Positions 39,626 to 49,808 of a stretch of DNA of 64,000 nucleotides are shown here, piece after piece. Position 1 is the stretch's first letter. Every line of letters begins with the position of its first letter. A program made the position numbers and the translations under genes. Source of the DNA: Lysobacterales bacterium 66-474 (GTDB taxonomy: Bacteria > Pseudomonadota > Gammaproteobacteria > Xanthomonadales > Rhodanobacteraceae); the NCBI GenBank assembly GCA_001899805.1, contig MKWP01000016.1, positions 186,001-250,000 on the forward strand, in the 5' to 3' direction. The notes beneath the pieces were generated by a model. That model ran no database searches and had not been told where the DNA came from. It saw only the letters and a program-made list of their open reading frames with translations.

Positions 39626-40866
39626 ACGCTTTCGATTCCGACGCCGCGATGACCCGGATGGCCGGCGAAACGGCCGGCATCGCGATGACGGACCGCGGCA
39701 GGCCGCGCGTCCTGTTCCTCATCCGTTCGCTTGCGCGCGGCGGCGCGGAACGGCAACTGGTGGCATTGGCGGCGGCCATGCATCGCGCGGGCCGCGACGT
39801 GGCGGTCGCGTGCTTCTATTCGGGCGGCGCCTTCCAGCGCGAGCTCGTCGAGGCCGGCGTGCCGGTGATCGACCTGCGCAAGCGCGGCCGCTGGGACGTC
39901 GCGGGATTCCTGTGGCGGTTGTTCCGCGCATTCCGCGACAACGATCCCGATCTCGTCCACGGTTACCTCACGGTCGGGAACCTGTTGTCGTTGCTGGCGA
40001 AGCTTGCCGATCGCCGCACGCGGGTGGTGTGGGGGGTGCGCTCGTCCTACATCGACCGCGACCGCTACGACTGGATGTCGCGACTGACCTTCCGGTTCAG
40101 CCGCCTACTGTCCCGCCTCGCCGACGGCATCATCGTCAACTCCTGGGCGGGCGCGGCCCACCACGCGTCACTCGGGTACCCGCAGGCGCGCATCACGGTC
40201 GTTCCGAACGGCATCGACACGCATCGATTCCGCTTCGACGCCGGCGGCCGCGCGCGCAAGCGCGGCGGATGGGGCGTGCCGGACGACGCGGTGCTGGTCG
40301 GGCTGGTCGGCCGGCTTGATCCCATGAAGGACCATCCGACCTTCCTCAAGGCCGCCGCCATCCTCGCGGCCCGCGACCCGCGCTGGCGGTTCGTGTGTGT
40401 CGGTGCGGACGGCGAACCCGGCTACGCACGCATGCTCGCGTCGCTGGCCGACGAACTGGGCTTGCGCGACCGCCTGACCTGGGCGGGGCCGCAGGACGAC
40501 ATGCCCGCGGTCTACAGCGCACTCGACATCGCGGCGTCGACGTCCTACGGGGAAGGCTTCCCGAACACCGTGGCCGAGGCGATGGCGTGCGGGCGGCCAT
40601 GCGTGGCTACCGACGTGGGCGACTCGGCGCGCATCGTCGGCGGGTGCGGCACGGTGGTGGCGGCCCGCGATCCCGCGGCATTCGCGGCCGGCCTCGAAGC
40701 CACGCGGGCGCTGCTGGCGGATTGCGGAGAAGCCAGCGGGTTGCGCGCGATGGCACGCAGCCGGATCGAGGACAGCTTCGCGCTGGAAGCGTTGCTGCGC
40801 AATTCCGAAGCCGTGTTCCGCGCCGTCTGCGACACGCGCGGACAGCAGCACCAGGGAGCGTCCTGA
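39622..40866 (+). CDS. GT4 glycosyltransferase
   Basis: VLFLIRSLARGGAERQLVALAAAM; VGRLDPMKDHPTFLKAA; GEGFPNTVAEAMACGRPCVATDVGD. GTG start, GTGA overlap. Confidence 0.93.
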   Translation: MNAFDSDAAMTRMAGETAGIAMTDRGRPRVLFLIRSLARGGAERQLVALAAAMHRAGRDVAVACFYSGGAFQRELVEAGVPVIDLRKRGRWDVAGFLWRLFRAFRDNDPDLVHGYLTVGNLLSLLAKLADRRTRVVWGVRSSYIDRDRYDWMSRLTFRFSRLLSRLADGIIVNSWAGAAHHASLGYPQARITVVPNGIDTHRFRFDAGGRARKRGGWGVPDDAVLVGLVGRLDPMKDHPTFLKAAAILAARDPRWRFVCVGADGEPGYARMLASLADELGLRDRLTWAGPQDDMPAVYSALDIAASTSYGEGFPNTVAEAMACGRPCVATDVGDSARIVGGCGTVVAARDPAAFAAGLEATRALLADCGEASGLRAMARSRIEDSFALEALLRNSEAVFRAVCDTRGQQHQGAS

Positions 40867-40875
40867 GCCACGCCC

Positions 40876-42102
40876 ATGCACCCTTTCCCGCTCGACGACC
40901 TGATCCTGCCCACGCTCGCCATCCTGATGGTGGGGTCCATGATTTCGCTCGGCTTCACGCGCAGGCCGGTGCTGAGCTTTGCGGTCGCGGCGCTGAAGGC
41001 CGGCCTGTTCCTGCTGTACTTCGGCGTGTTCTTCGACGGCACCTACACCTTCCTGGACGACTGGAGGTACCTGCACGTCGGCGAACTGCTGGCGCACCAG
41101 CACATCGGCATCTTCAACTTCGTCCGCAATTACCACTACGTGTTGAGCACGGTGGAGAGCGTCAATCTTTCCTATTACATCTACAACGCGTCGTCCATCA
41201 ACGTGTTCGGGCCCGGCTACTACGCGCCCGTCGCGATGAACATCCTGCTGACCTTCGTCGCGGCGGGGCTGCTGGCCGGGACCGCGCGGATCGGCCTCGG
41301 GATGAGCCGCCGCACCAGCATGGGATTGTTCGCCTTCCTCGCGCTGGCGCCGTCCATCCTCGCCTGGTCGACGATCACCAACATGAAGGACATCCTGGTC
41401 GCCACCGGTACCGCGACGGTGGTGTACGCGGTGGCGCTGGTGGACAGCGGCAAGCCGTGGCGGGCGTTGCTGATCGCGGCCGCGGGTGCCGCGGTCCTGA
41501 TGGTCACGCGGTTCTACGTGCCGTTGACGCTCGGCGCCGCCTTCGGCATGTCGTTGTTGTTCTCGCGCCGGGCCCGGCGCAGCCCGTGGCTGTGGCTGAT
41601 GGCCATCGTTGCGCTGGCCGGCGTGGTGCACATGCTCGGCCACGGCAGCGTGACCGGCGCGCTGCACAAACTGCGCGAGAACGCGGGCAACCCGATATCG
41701 GGCATCGTGCGCTTCGTGGCAACTCCGATTCCGTTCCATACCACACCCGGCTACGGATTCCTCGACCTTCCGCAATTGATTTACTGGTTGCTGTTGCCGT
41801 TCGAGGTCTACGGAATGGTGTCCGTGTGGAGGAAACGGACGCTGACGGGTCATTTCCTGGTCATCTATTTCCTGATCATGACCGTGCTGTACGGCCTGCA
41901 GACGACCCTGCAGGGCCCGCGCCACCGCATCCAGATCGACGGGCTCATCGTGATATTCCAGTACCACGGCATCCTCGCGCTGGTCAGGCATCACTTCAGG
42001 TTGATGCCGCGTTTCAGGGCCGCCTTCCCCGCCGCTCGCAGCGAACGCAGCGCCCCCGGCGAACCCCTGCACGGCGCCCCGCAACCGGAGAGAGGTACCT
42101 GA
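40876..42102 (+). CDS. Polytopic membrane protein, candidate Wzy-like polymerase
   Basis: Multiple TM segments with large periplasmic-type loops (DGTYTFLDDWRYLHVGELL...NASSINVFGPGYYAP); position in the EPS operon; no confident family. Confidence 0.6.
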   Translation: MHPFPLDDLILPTLAILMVGSMISLGFTRRPVLSFAVAALKAGLFLLYFGVFFDGTYTFLDDWRYLHVGELLAHQHIGIFNFVRNYHYVLSTVESVNLSYYIYNASSINVFGPGYYAPVAMNILLTFVAAGLLAGTARIGLGMSRRTSMGLFAFLALAPSILAWSTITNMKDILVATGTATVVYAVALVDSGKPWRALLIAAAGAAVLMVTRFYVPLTLGAAFGMSLLFSRRARRSPWLWLMAIVALAGVVHMLGHGSVTGALHKLRENAGNPISGIVRFVATPIPFHTTPGYGFLDLPQLIYWLLLPFEVYGMVSVWRKRTLTGHFLVIYFLIMTVLYGLQTTLQGPRHRIQIDGLIVIFQYHGILALVRHHFRLMPRFRAAFPAARSERSAPGEPLHGAPQPERGT

Positions 42103-42104
42103 CG

Positions 42105-42803
42105 ATGCAACAGGAGAAGATCTGGGATTACTTCCAGGGCGAAGCCGTCGATTCGTTCGACGGCAACGCGACACGCTTGCGCTTCCTGGCGCGCCAGTTG
42201 CGGCCCGCCGACAAGCGCGTGCTCAACATCGGCGTCGGCAACGGTTTCCTGGAAAAGACTCTGCGCTCGAATTCCCGCGCCGAGATCTATTCGCTCGATC
42301 CCAGCGAAGGCGCGGTCGAGCGGTTGCGCGGCGCCGCCGGGATGGATGCCGAGCACGCCAGGGTCGGCTACTCCCAGGCCATGCCCTTTCCCGACGGCGC
42401 CTTCGACGTGGTCATCATGTCGGAAGTCATCGAACACCTCGACGACGCGGTGATCGATTCGACCTTCCGCGAGGTTTCCCGGGTGCTCGCCGGGCACGGA
42501 CGCTACCTCGGCACCGTGCCCGCCGACGAGAAACTGGAAGCCAGCCGGGTCGCCTGCCCGCACTGCGGCGAAGTGTTCCACCGCTGGGGCCACGTCCAGT
42601 CGTTCAGCCGCGAGCGGCTTGCGAACCTGCTCGGGCGGGAGTTCGACCGGGTCATCGTCCGGCGCCTGTATTTCGGAAGCTGGCACACGCTCAACTGGAA
42701 AGGGCGCGCCAAGTGGATGCTCAAGCAATTCCTGCAATTCGTCGGCTCGGGCGGGGGCGGCTCGAACCTGTATTTCGAAGCGGCGCGCAGGGCATCCCGA
42801 TGA
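42105..42803 (+). CDS. SAM-dependent methyltransferase
   Basis: VLNIGVGNGFLEKTL, FPDGAFDVVIMSEVIEHLDD, zinc-like CPHCGEVFHRWGH. Confidence 0.88.
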   Translation: MQQEKIWDYFQGEAVDSFDGNATRLRFLARQLRPADKRVLNIGVGNGFLEKTLRSNSRAEIYSLDPSEGAVERLRGAAGMDAEHARVGYSQAMPFPDGAFDVVIMSEVIEHLDDAVIDSTFREVSRVLAGHGRYLGTVPADEKLEASRVACPHCGEVFHRWGHVQSFSRERLANLLGREFDRVIVRRLYFGSWHTLNWKGRAKWMLKQFLQFVGSGGGGSNLYFEAARRASR

Positions 42804-44044
42804 ACACCGGGATCCTGCACGCCCTGCACGAAGCGCGCGACGAGTCGCGGCATCGCGACAACCCCATTCCGGCAACACCCGAACACGGGGCCAGCTTGCT
42901 CGAACAACCTTCCCGCCACATGAAGATATGCCACGTCATCACTGGGCTGGGTTCCGGCGGCGCGGAAATCGCGCTGTGCAGGTTGCTGGAATCGTTGCGG
43001 CCGCCGCGTTTCGAACACTCGGTCATCGTGCTCGGCAGCGAGGCCGCGCTCAGCGAACGCGTCGCCGAATCCGCCACGGTCCACCACCTCGGCATGCGCC
43101 CCGGCCGGGCCGGCCCGCGCGACGTGTTGCGGCTGCGACAGATGCTCCGGCGGGAGGGCGCCGACCTGGTCCACGCCTGGATGTACCACGCGCACCTGCT
43201 GACGACGCTGGCGGTGTGGGGCGAACGCGAACCCCACCTGTGGAGCGTCCACCATTCCCTCAGCGACGTCGCGACCGACAAGCGCCTGACGCGCGTGGTC
43301 ATACGCATGAACGCGTGGTTCTCCACCCGGCCGCAGCGCATCCTCTACGCTTCGCGCGTCAGCGCATCGCAACACGAAGCCTGCGGGTTCTGCAAGGCGC
43401 GTACCGCGGTCATTCCCAATGGCTACGACACCACGGCGTTCGCCCCGAACCCGGACGAGCGCGCCAGGGTGCGGGCCTCGCTGGACGTGCCCGAGGACGC
43501 GCTGGTGATCGGGTTGGTGGCGCGCGTGCACCCGACCAAGGACCACGCCAACTTCTGTTCGGCCGCGCGACTTTTCCTGGACAGCCATCCGGACACGTTT
43601 TTCGTGCTGGTCGGCGATGGCACGTCGATGGACAACCCCGAACTGGCGGCGTTGCTCGACGCAGCCGGCTTGCGTACGCGGGTGCGGCTGCTGGGGCGCA
43701 GGACGGACGTCCCCGCGGTCAACGCGGCGTTCGACATCGCGACGCTTTCGTCGCGCGGCGAGGCCTTCCCGAATGCAGTCGCCGAAGCGATGGCTTGCGG
43801 CGTTCCGTGCGTGGCGACGAACGTCGGCGACGTCCCCGAGATCGTGGGCGACACCGGCAAGGTGGTGCCGCCGCGCGATTCGGCCGCGCTGAGCGCCGGC
43901 TGGTCCAAGCTGGCCGCGCTCGGCGCGGAAGGGCGACGCGCGCTCGGCCTGCGCGCGCGTCGACGCATCATCGAGCATTACGCGAACGGCATCCGTGCGC
44001 ACCGTTACGCCGATCTGTATTCCTCCCTCGTGCTGGAGCATTGA
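42800..44044 (+). CDS. GT4 glycosyltransferase
   Basis: KICHVITGLGSGGAEIALCRLLESL; HPTKDHANFCSAAR; GEAFPNAVAEAMACGVPCVATNVGDVPEIVGDTG. Confidence 0.93.
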   Translation: MNTGILHALHEARDESRHRDNPIPATPEHGASLLEQPSRHMKICHVITGLGSGGAEIALCRLLESLRPPRFEHSVIVLGSEAALSERVAESATVHHLGMRPGRAGPRDVLRLRQMLRREGADLVHAWMYHAHLLTTLAVWGEREPHLWSVHHSLSDVATDKRLTRVVIRMNAWFSTRPQRILYASRVSASQHEACGFCKARTAVIPNGYDTTAFAPNPDERARVRASLDVPEDALVIGLVARVHPTKDHANFCSAARLFLDSHPDTFFVLVGDGTSMDNPELAALLDAAGLRTRVRLLGRRTDVPAVNAAFDIATLSSRGEAFPNAVAEAMACGVPCVATNVGDVPEIVGDTGKVVPPRDSAALSAGWSKLAALGAEGRRALGLRARRRIIEHYANGIRAHRYADLYSSLVLEH

Positions 44045-44046
44045 CC

Positions 44047-46056
44047 ATGTGCGGGATCGCGGGACTCTGGGACGCCACCCACCGTTTTCCGGGCGACGAC
44101 GGCCTCGCGGCCGTGCGCGGCATGACCCGCGCGTTGCATCGCCGCGGTCCGGACGACGAAGGTTTCTTCCACGATGCCGCGGCCGGCATCGCGCTGGGGC
44201 ATCGCCGCCTTTCCGTGGTCGATCTTTCGCCACAAGGCCACCAGCCGATGACCTCGGCGAGCGGCCGCTTCGTGATGGTCTACAACGGCGAGGTCTACAA
44301 CCACGCCGCGATGCGGCGCGAACTGTCCGGCCACGGCGCCGTGTTCCGCGGCCATTCCGACACCGAGGCGATGCTGGCCGCGATCGAACACTGGGGGCTG
44401 GATGCCGCACTCGCGCGTTTCATCGGCATGTTCGCATTCGCGTTGTGGGACCGCCGCACGCGCACGCTGACGCTGGCCCGCGACCGCCTCGGCATCAAGC
44501 CGCTTTATTACGGATGGGTCGGCCCGCTGTTCGTGTTCGGGTCGGAATTGAAGGCGATCACGCGGCTTCCCGGTTTCGACAATGCGATCAATCGTGACGC
44601 GCTGTGCCTGTTGCTGCGCCACAACTACATCAACGCGCCGCACTCGATCTACCAGGGCATCCGCAAGCTGGTGCCGGGCACCTTGCTGACCGTGGGCGCC
44701 GACATGGCGAGGACGCCGGCGGGCGAATCCGCGCTCGTCGCCGCGACGCGCACGTACTGGTCCGCCCGCGAAGTCGCCGAGTCCGGCGTGGCGGATCGCC
44801 TGCGCCTGTCCGATGCGGAGGCCACCGACGAACTCGAACGCGTGCTGCGCGACGCGGTGGCGCTGCGCATGGAGGCCGACGTGCCGCTGGGCGCGTTCCT
44901 TTCGGGCGGCGTGGACTCCTCGCTGGTGGTCGCGCTGATGCAGGCGCAGTCGAACCGGCCGGTGCAAACCTTTTCGATCGGATTCCGCGAGAAGGGCTAC
45001 GACGAGGCCGTGCACGCGAGCGCGGTCGCGAAACACCTCGGCACCGAGCACCACGAGCTGTATGTCACCGCGCAGGACGCGTTGGACGTGGTGCCGAAGC
45101 TGCCCGGGATTTTCGACGAACCGTTTTCCGATTCGTCGCAGGTGCCGACCTTCCTGCTCTCGCAGCTCGCGCGCCGACAGGTGACGGTGAGCCTTTCGGG
45201 CGACGGCGGCGACGAGTTGTTCGGCGGTTATCTGCGCTACTTCAAGGCCAGGGACATCGAACGCTGCCTGGGCTGGATGCCGGATCGCATGCGCGGACAC
45301 GCGGCGCGCTCGCTGTCGCGGCATGCGGGCTTCTACGAATCGCTGCTGGCGGGCGTCAACCGTTGCCTGCCGGCGCGGGCGCGGTTGAAGCGGCCGAAAT
45401 CCAAGGTGGGCGTGCTGGCCAGCATGCTCGAGGCGGGACCGCAGGAAGAGCGCTACCGCCTGCTGATGTCGCACGTCCGCAATCCGGCCGCCATCGTGCT
45501 GGACGCCAGCGAACCCGCCACCGAACTCAGCAATCCGATGCTCGGCCCGGGGGTGGTCGAGGACATCGAGCGGATGATGTACAGCGACCTCGTCACCTAC
45601 CTCCCGGGCGACATCCTCACCAAGGTCGATCGCGCCAGCATGGCCGTGAGCCTCGAGGCGCGCGTGCCGCTGCTGGACCATCGCGTCGTGGAATTCGCGT
45701 GGCGCGTGCCGATCGAGCAGAAGGTCCGGCATGGGCAGGGCAAGTGGCTGTTGCGGCAGGTGCTGTACCGGCACGTGCCGCGGCCATTGATCGACCGCCC
45801 CAAACAGGGATTCGGCGTGCCGATCGGCGCGTGGCTGCGCGGGCCGCTGCGGGACTGGGCGGAGGCGTTGCTGGACGAACGACGGTTGCGCGAGGAGGGT
45901 TATTTCGATCCCGCGTATGTCAGGAAAATGCTCGCCGACCACGTCGCGGGAAAGGTGAACGAAGGCGGCCGCCTGTGGGACGTGCTGATGTTCCAGGCAT
46001 GGCTCCCGGAAACCCCGCGCAACCGGTTGCACGCGTACGCGGAAGTGGCGGCATGA
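44047..46056 (+). CDS. Asparagine synthase-type glutamine amidotransferase (AsnB-like)
   Basis: MCGIAGLWD (Cys2 nucleophile), YNGEVYNH, FLSGGVDSSLVVALM (PP-loop), SLSGDGGDELFGGY, VPLLDHRVVEFAWRVP. Confidence 0.95.
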   Translation: MCGIAGLWDATHRFPGDDGLAAVRGMTRALHRRGPDDEGFFHDAAAGIALGHRRLSVVDLSPQGHQPMTSASGRFVMVYNGEVYNHAAMRRELSGHGAVFRGHSDTEAMLAAIEHWGLDAALARFIGMFAFALWDRRTRTLTLARDRLGIKPLYYGWVGPLFVFGSELKAITRLPGFDNAINRDALCLLLRHNYINAPHSIYQGIRKLVPGTLLTVGADMARTPAGESALVAATRTYWSAREVAESGVADRLRLSDAEATDELERVLRDAVALRMEADVPLGAFLSGGVDSSLVVALMQAQSNRPVQTFSIGFREKGYDEAVHASAVAKHLGTEHHELYVTAQDALDVVPKLPGIFDEPFSDSSQVPTFLLSQLARRQVTVSLSGDGGDELFGGYLRYFKARDIERCLGWMPDRMRGHAARSLSRHAGFYESLLAGVNRCLPARARLKRPKSKVGVLASMLEAGPQEERYRLLMSHVRNPAAIVLDASEPATELSNPMLGPGVVEDIERMMYSDLVTYLPGDILTKVDRASMAVSLEARVPLLDHRVVEFAWRVPIEQKVRHGQGKWLLRQVLYRHVPRPLIDRPKQGFGVPIGAWLRGPLRDWAEALLDERRLREEGYFDPAYVRKMLADHVAGKVNEGGRLWDVLMFQAWLPETPRNRLHAYAEVAA

Positions 46057-46156
46057 ACGGACGGAGTGCGAGGCGGACGGTTTCGTGCTTGCGCATTTCC
46101 CGCGCGGATCGACAGCGGCAACGACAGGGGACATTCGATGGAAAGGTGATCGTCCC

Positions 46157-46996
46157 ATGAAACCGGAAAACTTGCTCCAGCAACAGTCGCACTTCGCGTT
46201 CGGCAAGAACTGGCTGGATTACGCACGCAAGATCGACGAGGCGAAGATCTCCCAGGCCATGGTCGACTTGCGCCAACTGAGTGGTCGACAACGTTTCGAC
46301 GGCCTGAGCTTCCTGGACATCGGCTGCGGTTCCGGGCTGTCCGCGCTGGCCGCGGTGCGGCTCGGGGCGACCCGCGTCACGGGTGTCGACATCGATCCCG
46401 ATTCCGTGAAGGCGGCGCGTTGGGTATTCGCGAAGTTCGCGCCGGAATTTCCGGCCGAGTTCCAGGTGCGCAGCGTGTTCGACATGACCGCGGCCGAGTT
46501 CGGCAATTTCGACATCGTCCACTCGTGGGGCGTGCTGCACCACACCGGCGACATGGCCAGGGCCATCAAGGCCGCCGGCGCTTTGGTCGGGCCGGGCGGC
46601 GAGTTCTATCTCGCGCTGTACCGGAAGACGCCCTTTTGCGGCATGTGGCGCGGCATCAAGCATTGGTATTCGAAGGCGCCGCCGTCCTCGCAGCGGCGGG
46701 CACGCCGCACCTACATATTCCTGCGCAAGACCGCCCTGAGGATGAAACACCAGGACTTCGATGCCTACGTGCAGGGCTACGCGCGTCGCGGCATGGATTT
46801 CTACAACGACGTGCACGACTGGCTTGGGGGTTATCCCTACCAATCGATCGACCCGGATACATGCCATGCCCTGCTGACTCGGTTCGGATTCGAGGTCGAT
46901 CGTGAATTCGTCCGGAAAAGCAGGTGGCCCTTGCGTGGACTGATGGGATCGGGTTGCGACCAATACGCCTTTCACAGGGTGCGGCATGTCGCGTGA
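46157..46996 (+). CDS. SAM-dependent methyltransferase
   Basis: FLDIGCGSGLSALAAVRLGATRVTGVDIDPDSV, IVHSWGVLHHTGDM. Confidence 0.9.
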   Translation: MKPENLLQQQSHFAFGKNWLDYARKIDEAKISQAMVDLRQLSGRQRFDGLSFLDIGCGSGLSALAAVRLGATRVTGVDIDPDSVKAARWVFAKFAPEFPAEFQVRSVFDMTAAEFGNFDIVHSWGVLHHTGDMARAIKAAGALVGPGGEFYLALYRKTPFCGMWRGIKHWYSKAPPSSQRRARRTYIFLRKTALRMKHQDFDAYVQGYARRGMDFYNDVHDWLGGYPYQSIDPDTCHALLTRFGFEVDREFVRKSRWPLRGLMGSGCDQYAFHRVRHVA

Positions 46997-47957
46997 CGTC
47001 GCCATGGAGGATCGCAGGTCCGCCGACCCCGTGCGGGCGCCCCGTGGCTTCGACGGCGTGAACGGACAGGATCCGGCGCTCGCCGCCCGGCCGGAAACCG
47101 GCATCGTCCGGCAGATCGAGGCGCTCGCCTTCACGCCGCGCAAGGAATCGTGGGTGGCGTCATCGGCAGGCTGGTTCTACAAGATGTTCCGCAGCAGCGA
47201 TGACCCCGCGCGGGACTGGCTGGACCCCGGGTGCATCGAAAGGGCGCACCGCGAATACACCGACATGCGGCTGCTGTGCGGGCTCAGCGATCGCGTCTGC
47301 GAGCCCGCCGGTCTCGACCATGCCTGTGTCGTGTATCCGCACCTGTCGGGCCCCGATTTGCGCGCCCTGCTGCAGGCGCGCACCAGCACCGCCGCACAGC
47401 GCGCGGCCGCGCTGCGCGACGCGGTCACGCTGCTGGCGCGGCTGCACGCGGACACCAGCGACGCACTGGATTATCCGGCCAAGGATTATCTGCGCAATGG
47501 TTACCTCGCCCCGAGCGCGGAGGTGCTCGCACACATCGCCGGGCGCGAGCGGACCCTTTTCATCAGTGGTTTCGAGGTTCGCAATTTCCGGTTCGACCGC
47601 CCACACGACGCATGGTTTTTTTTCGATCCACAGCATGTATTCCTCGGCATGCCCGAGGACGACCTCGCGCGATTCGTGATTTCGCTGCTGATGGTCAATT
47701 GGGGCAAAGGCGGATCGTTGGGAATATGGCGTGGTTTCGACGTCGACGATCTCGTGGCGACGTACGAGCAAGCCTCGGCGCGCGCGCTGGACAGATTGCT
47801 GCTCAATCATTTCCTGCGCGAAACCATCGCCATGCGACGGCATTTTGCGGAGAAGGCGCTGCGTGGCATGCGCGGTGCGGGCTGGCTGATCGGCCGGCCG
47901 TATCTGTCCGCATATTTCCTGCAACTCGAAAAATGGGTGGCGAAACATGAATTTTGA
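46986..47957 (+). CDS. Unknown protein, possible divergent kinase-fold (LPS kinase-like)
   Basis: SSAGWFYKMFRS, HREYTDMRLL, VVYPHLSGPDLRALL, LARLHADTSD, FEVRNFRFDRPHDAWFFFDPQHVF: pattern reminiscent of kinase N/C lobes; weak. Confidence 0.55.
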   Translation: MSRDVAMEDRRSADPVRAPRGFDGVNGQDPALAARPETGIVRQIEALAFTPRKESWVASSAGWFYKMFRSSDDPARDWLDPGCIERAHREYTDMRLLCGLSDRVCEPAGLDHACVVYPHLSGPDLRALLQARTSTAAQRAAALRDAVTLLARLHADTSDALDYPAKDYLRNGYLAPSAEVLAHIAGRERTLFISGFEVRNFRFDRPHDAWFFFDPQHVFLGMPEDDLARFVISLLMVNWGKGGSLGIWRGFDVDDLVATYEQASARALDRLLLNHFLRETIAMRRHFAEKALRGMRGAGWLIGRPYLSAYFLQLEKWVAKHEF

Positions 47958-48642
47958 CTACGAGCGCAATACCCGCAAGTTCTACCAGAACGATGCGACG
48001 GCGCAGCGTTACCACCAGATGTTCGTGTCCTCGAAGGGCTGGCGAAACCTCCCCTCGCGGGTGGTGGCGCGCAAGGAACGGCGCGCGATCGAGACCCTGC
48101 TGGCGCAGGTCCCCCATCGCACCGCGCTCGACATGCCGGCCGGCACCGGCAAGCTCGCCGGCATTTTCGCGACGCTCGGAACGCAAGTGGTGGCCTCCGA
48201 CATTTCCGCGAGCATGCTGAAGGTGGCCGAGGCCGAATATGCGGGGATCGGCTACGACCGCGTTTCGTTCCGGGTCGCGGACGCCTCCGATCTCGGCGAT
48301 TTCGGGAACAAGGCATTCGACGTGGCCGTTTGCCTGCGGCTGATGCACCGTGTCCCGACCTCCCTGCGCAGGACCATGCTGGGCGAACTCGCGCACGTCG
48401 CCTCGCACGCCATCGTTTCGTTCGGCATCGAGAACGGCTTCCACGCGATGCGGCGCAGCGTCAGGGCCTCGGTGTTCGGCGGCTCGAACGACTCCCTGTG
48501 TTTTTGCAGCATGGCCGAAGCACGGGCCGAACTCGAACCGATGTTCGAGATCGCCAGGCACGTCTGGATCGCGCCGGCGCTTTCGCAGGAAGTGATCTTC
48601 CTGCTGAAGCCGAAGCCGCAACCCGCGGGGGATGCGGCATGA
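47947..48642 (+). CDS. SAM-dependent methyltransferase
   Basis: ALDMPAGTGKLAGIFATLGTQVVASDISASMLKVAEAEY, FDVAVCLRLMHRVP. Confidence 0.88.
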   Translation: MNFDYERNTRKFYQNDATAQRYHQMFVSSKGWRNLPSRVVARKERRAIETLLAQVPHRTALDMPAGTGKLAGIFATLGTQVVASDISASMLKVAEAEYAGIGYDRVSFRVADASDLGDFGNKAFDVAVCLRLMHRVPTSLRRTMLGELAHVASHAIVSFGIENGFHAMRRSVRASVFGGSNDSLCFCSMAEARAELEPMFEIARHVWIAPALSQEVIFLLKPKPQPAGDAA

Positions 48643-49784
48643 ACGGCTCGGCGCGCCGCCGGTCGGCCCTTTGGCCGCGATGGGTGCCGGCGCTCGTGGT
48701 GCTGATCGGTGCCTGGCATTCCGGCGTCGCCGCGCAATGCCCGAAGGTGCTGATGTTCGACGGCATCAACGTGAAGACCGAGGCCGGCCTGCAACAAGCC
48801 GCGTACTGGGGCCAAACCGTCGGCGTGCAGGGCGTGTTCGTGAACAACGTGATGGCGTACTGGCAAGCCGACGTCGGGACCGATCCCGGCAGCAAGTTGT
48901 GGCAGCAGGCCAGGCTGTTTCAATCCAACTACGCGAAGTACGGCGCCACCGACAACTTCATCAAGGTCGCGCTGTACAAAGCGCATGACTGGAACAGCGC
49001 CGGCCAAAACAGTGCGGTCATCGCGCATTTCGCACACGCCGCGGCGCTCGCCCGCTACGCGGGCTTCAAGGGCATCGCGCTGGACCTCGAACCGTACACG
49101 CCGACCTGGGTCGCCGCCGGCGGCGCCGGACTCGCGGCCACGATCGAACGGGAAGGCCGCGGGATCGGCCAGGCGATGTTCGCGGCCTACCCCGACATGA
49201 CCCTGATCGTGATGCCGGACGTGCTGGAGTCCTCGGACCGTTACAAGACGTTCAAACAGAAATTCATGTCCGGGGTGCACCAGCTCAAGTCGGGAAACAC
49301 CCATTTGTCGAGGCACGGGAACTACGCGTTTGCGGTGCCGTTCCTGCGTGGATTGTTGTCGGTGCCCTGGAAGCAAGTCGTGATCGGGCTCGAACAAACC
49401 TACAGCAGGAACAGCGACGGCATTGCAAACACCGTTCCGCGCTCGCGCCAGCTCTACACGGAATTCGTGCAGGAAAACGGCGCAACGGGGACCGTTCCCG
49501 GCATTGCGACCGGTCTCTGGCCGCTGGGTCGCACCAGCCAGGACAAATCAGCCCGCGAAACCCCCGAGCGTTTCGCACAGCGCCTGCGCGTCGCATCCGA
49601 TGTATCGGACGACTACGTATGGATCTATGCCAAGGGCGGCACCTGGCAGGCAGACGAACGCCCAAGCGCCGCACCGCTTGCGCCGGACTTCCGGCAATTC
49701 GTGGCCGCCATCCACCAGGCGCGCGCGGACTGCATGGCTGTCGATGCGACGCGACGCGACGGTTCGACCGCCGCGCGCCACTGA
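48639..49784 (+). CDS. Secreted glycoside hydrolase-like (TIM-barrel type) protein of unknown specificity
   Basis: Signal/TM leader; VLMFDGINVKTEAGLQQAAYWGQTVGVQGVFVNNVM; FKGIALDLEPYTPTW. ATGA overlap with upstream methyltransferase. Confidence 0.65.
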   Translation: MNGSARRRSALWPRWVPALVVLIGAWHSGVAAQCPKVLMFDGINVKTEAGLQQAAYWGQTVGVQGVFVNNVMAYWQADVGTDPGSKLWQQARLFQSNYAKYGATDNFIKVALYKAHDWNSAGQNSAVIAHFAHAAALARYAGFKGIALDLEPYTPTWVAAGGAGLAATIEREGRGIGQAMFAAYPDMTLIVMPDVLESSDRYKTFKQKFMSGVHQLKSGNTHLSRHGNYAFAVPFLRGLLSVPWKQVVIGLEQTYSRNSDGIANTVPRSRQLYTEFVQENGATGTVPGIATGLWPLGRTSQDKSARETPERFAQRLRVASDVSDDYVWIYAKGGTWQADERPSAAPLAPDFRQFVAAIHQARADCMAVDATRRDGSTAARH

Positions 49785-49808
49785 TCGTGCTTTCGGTGGA
49801 GTCCGAGC

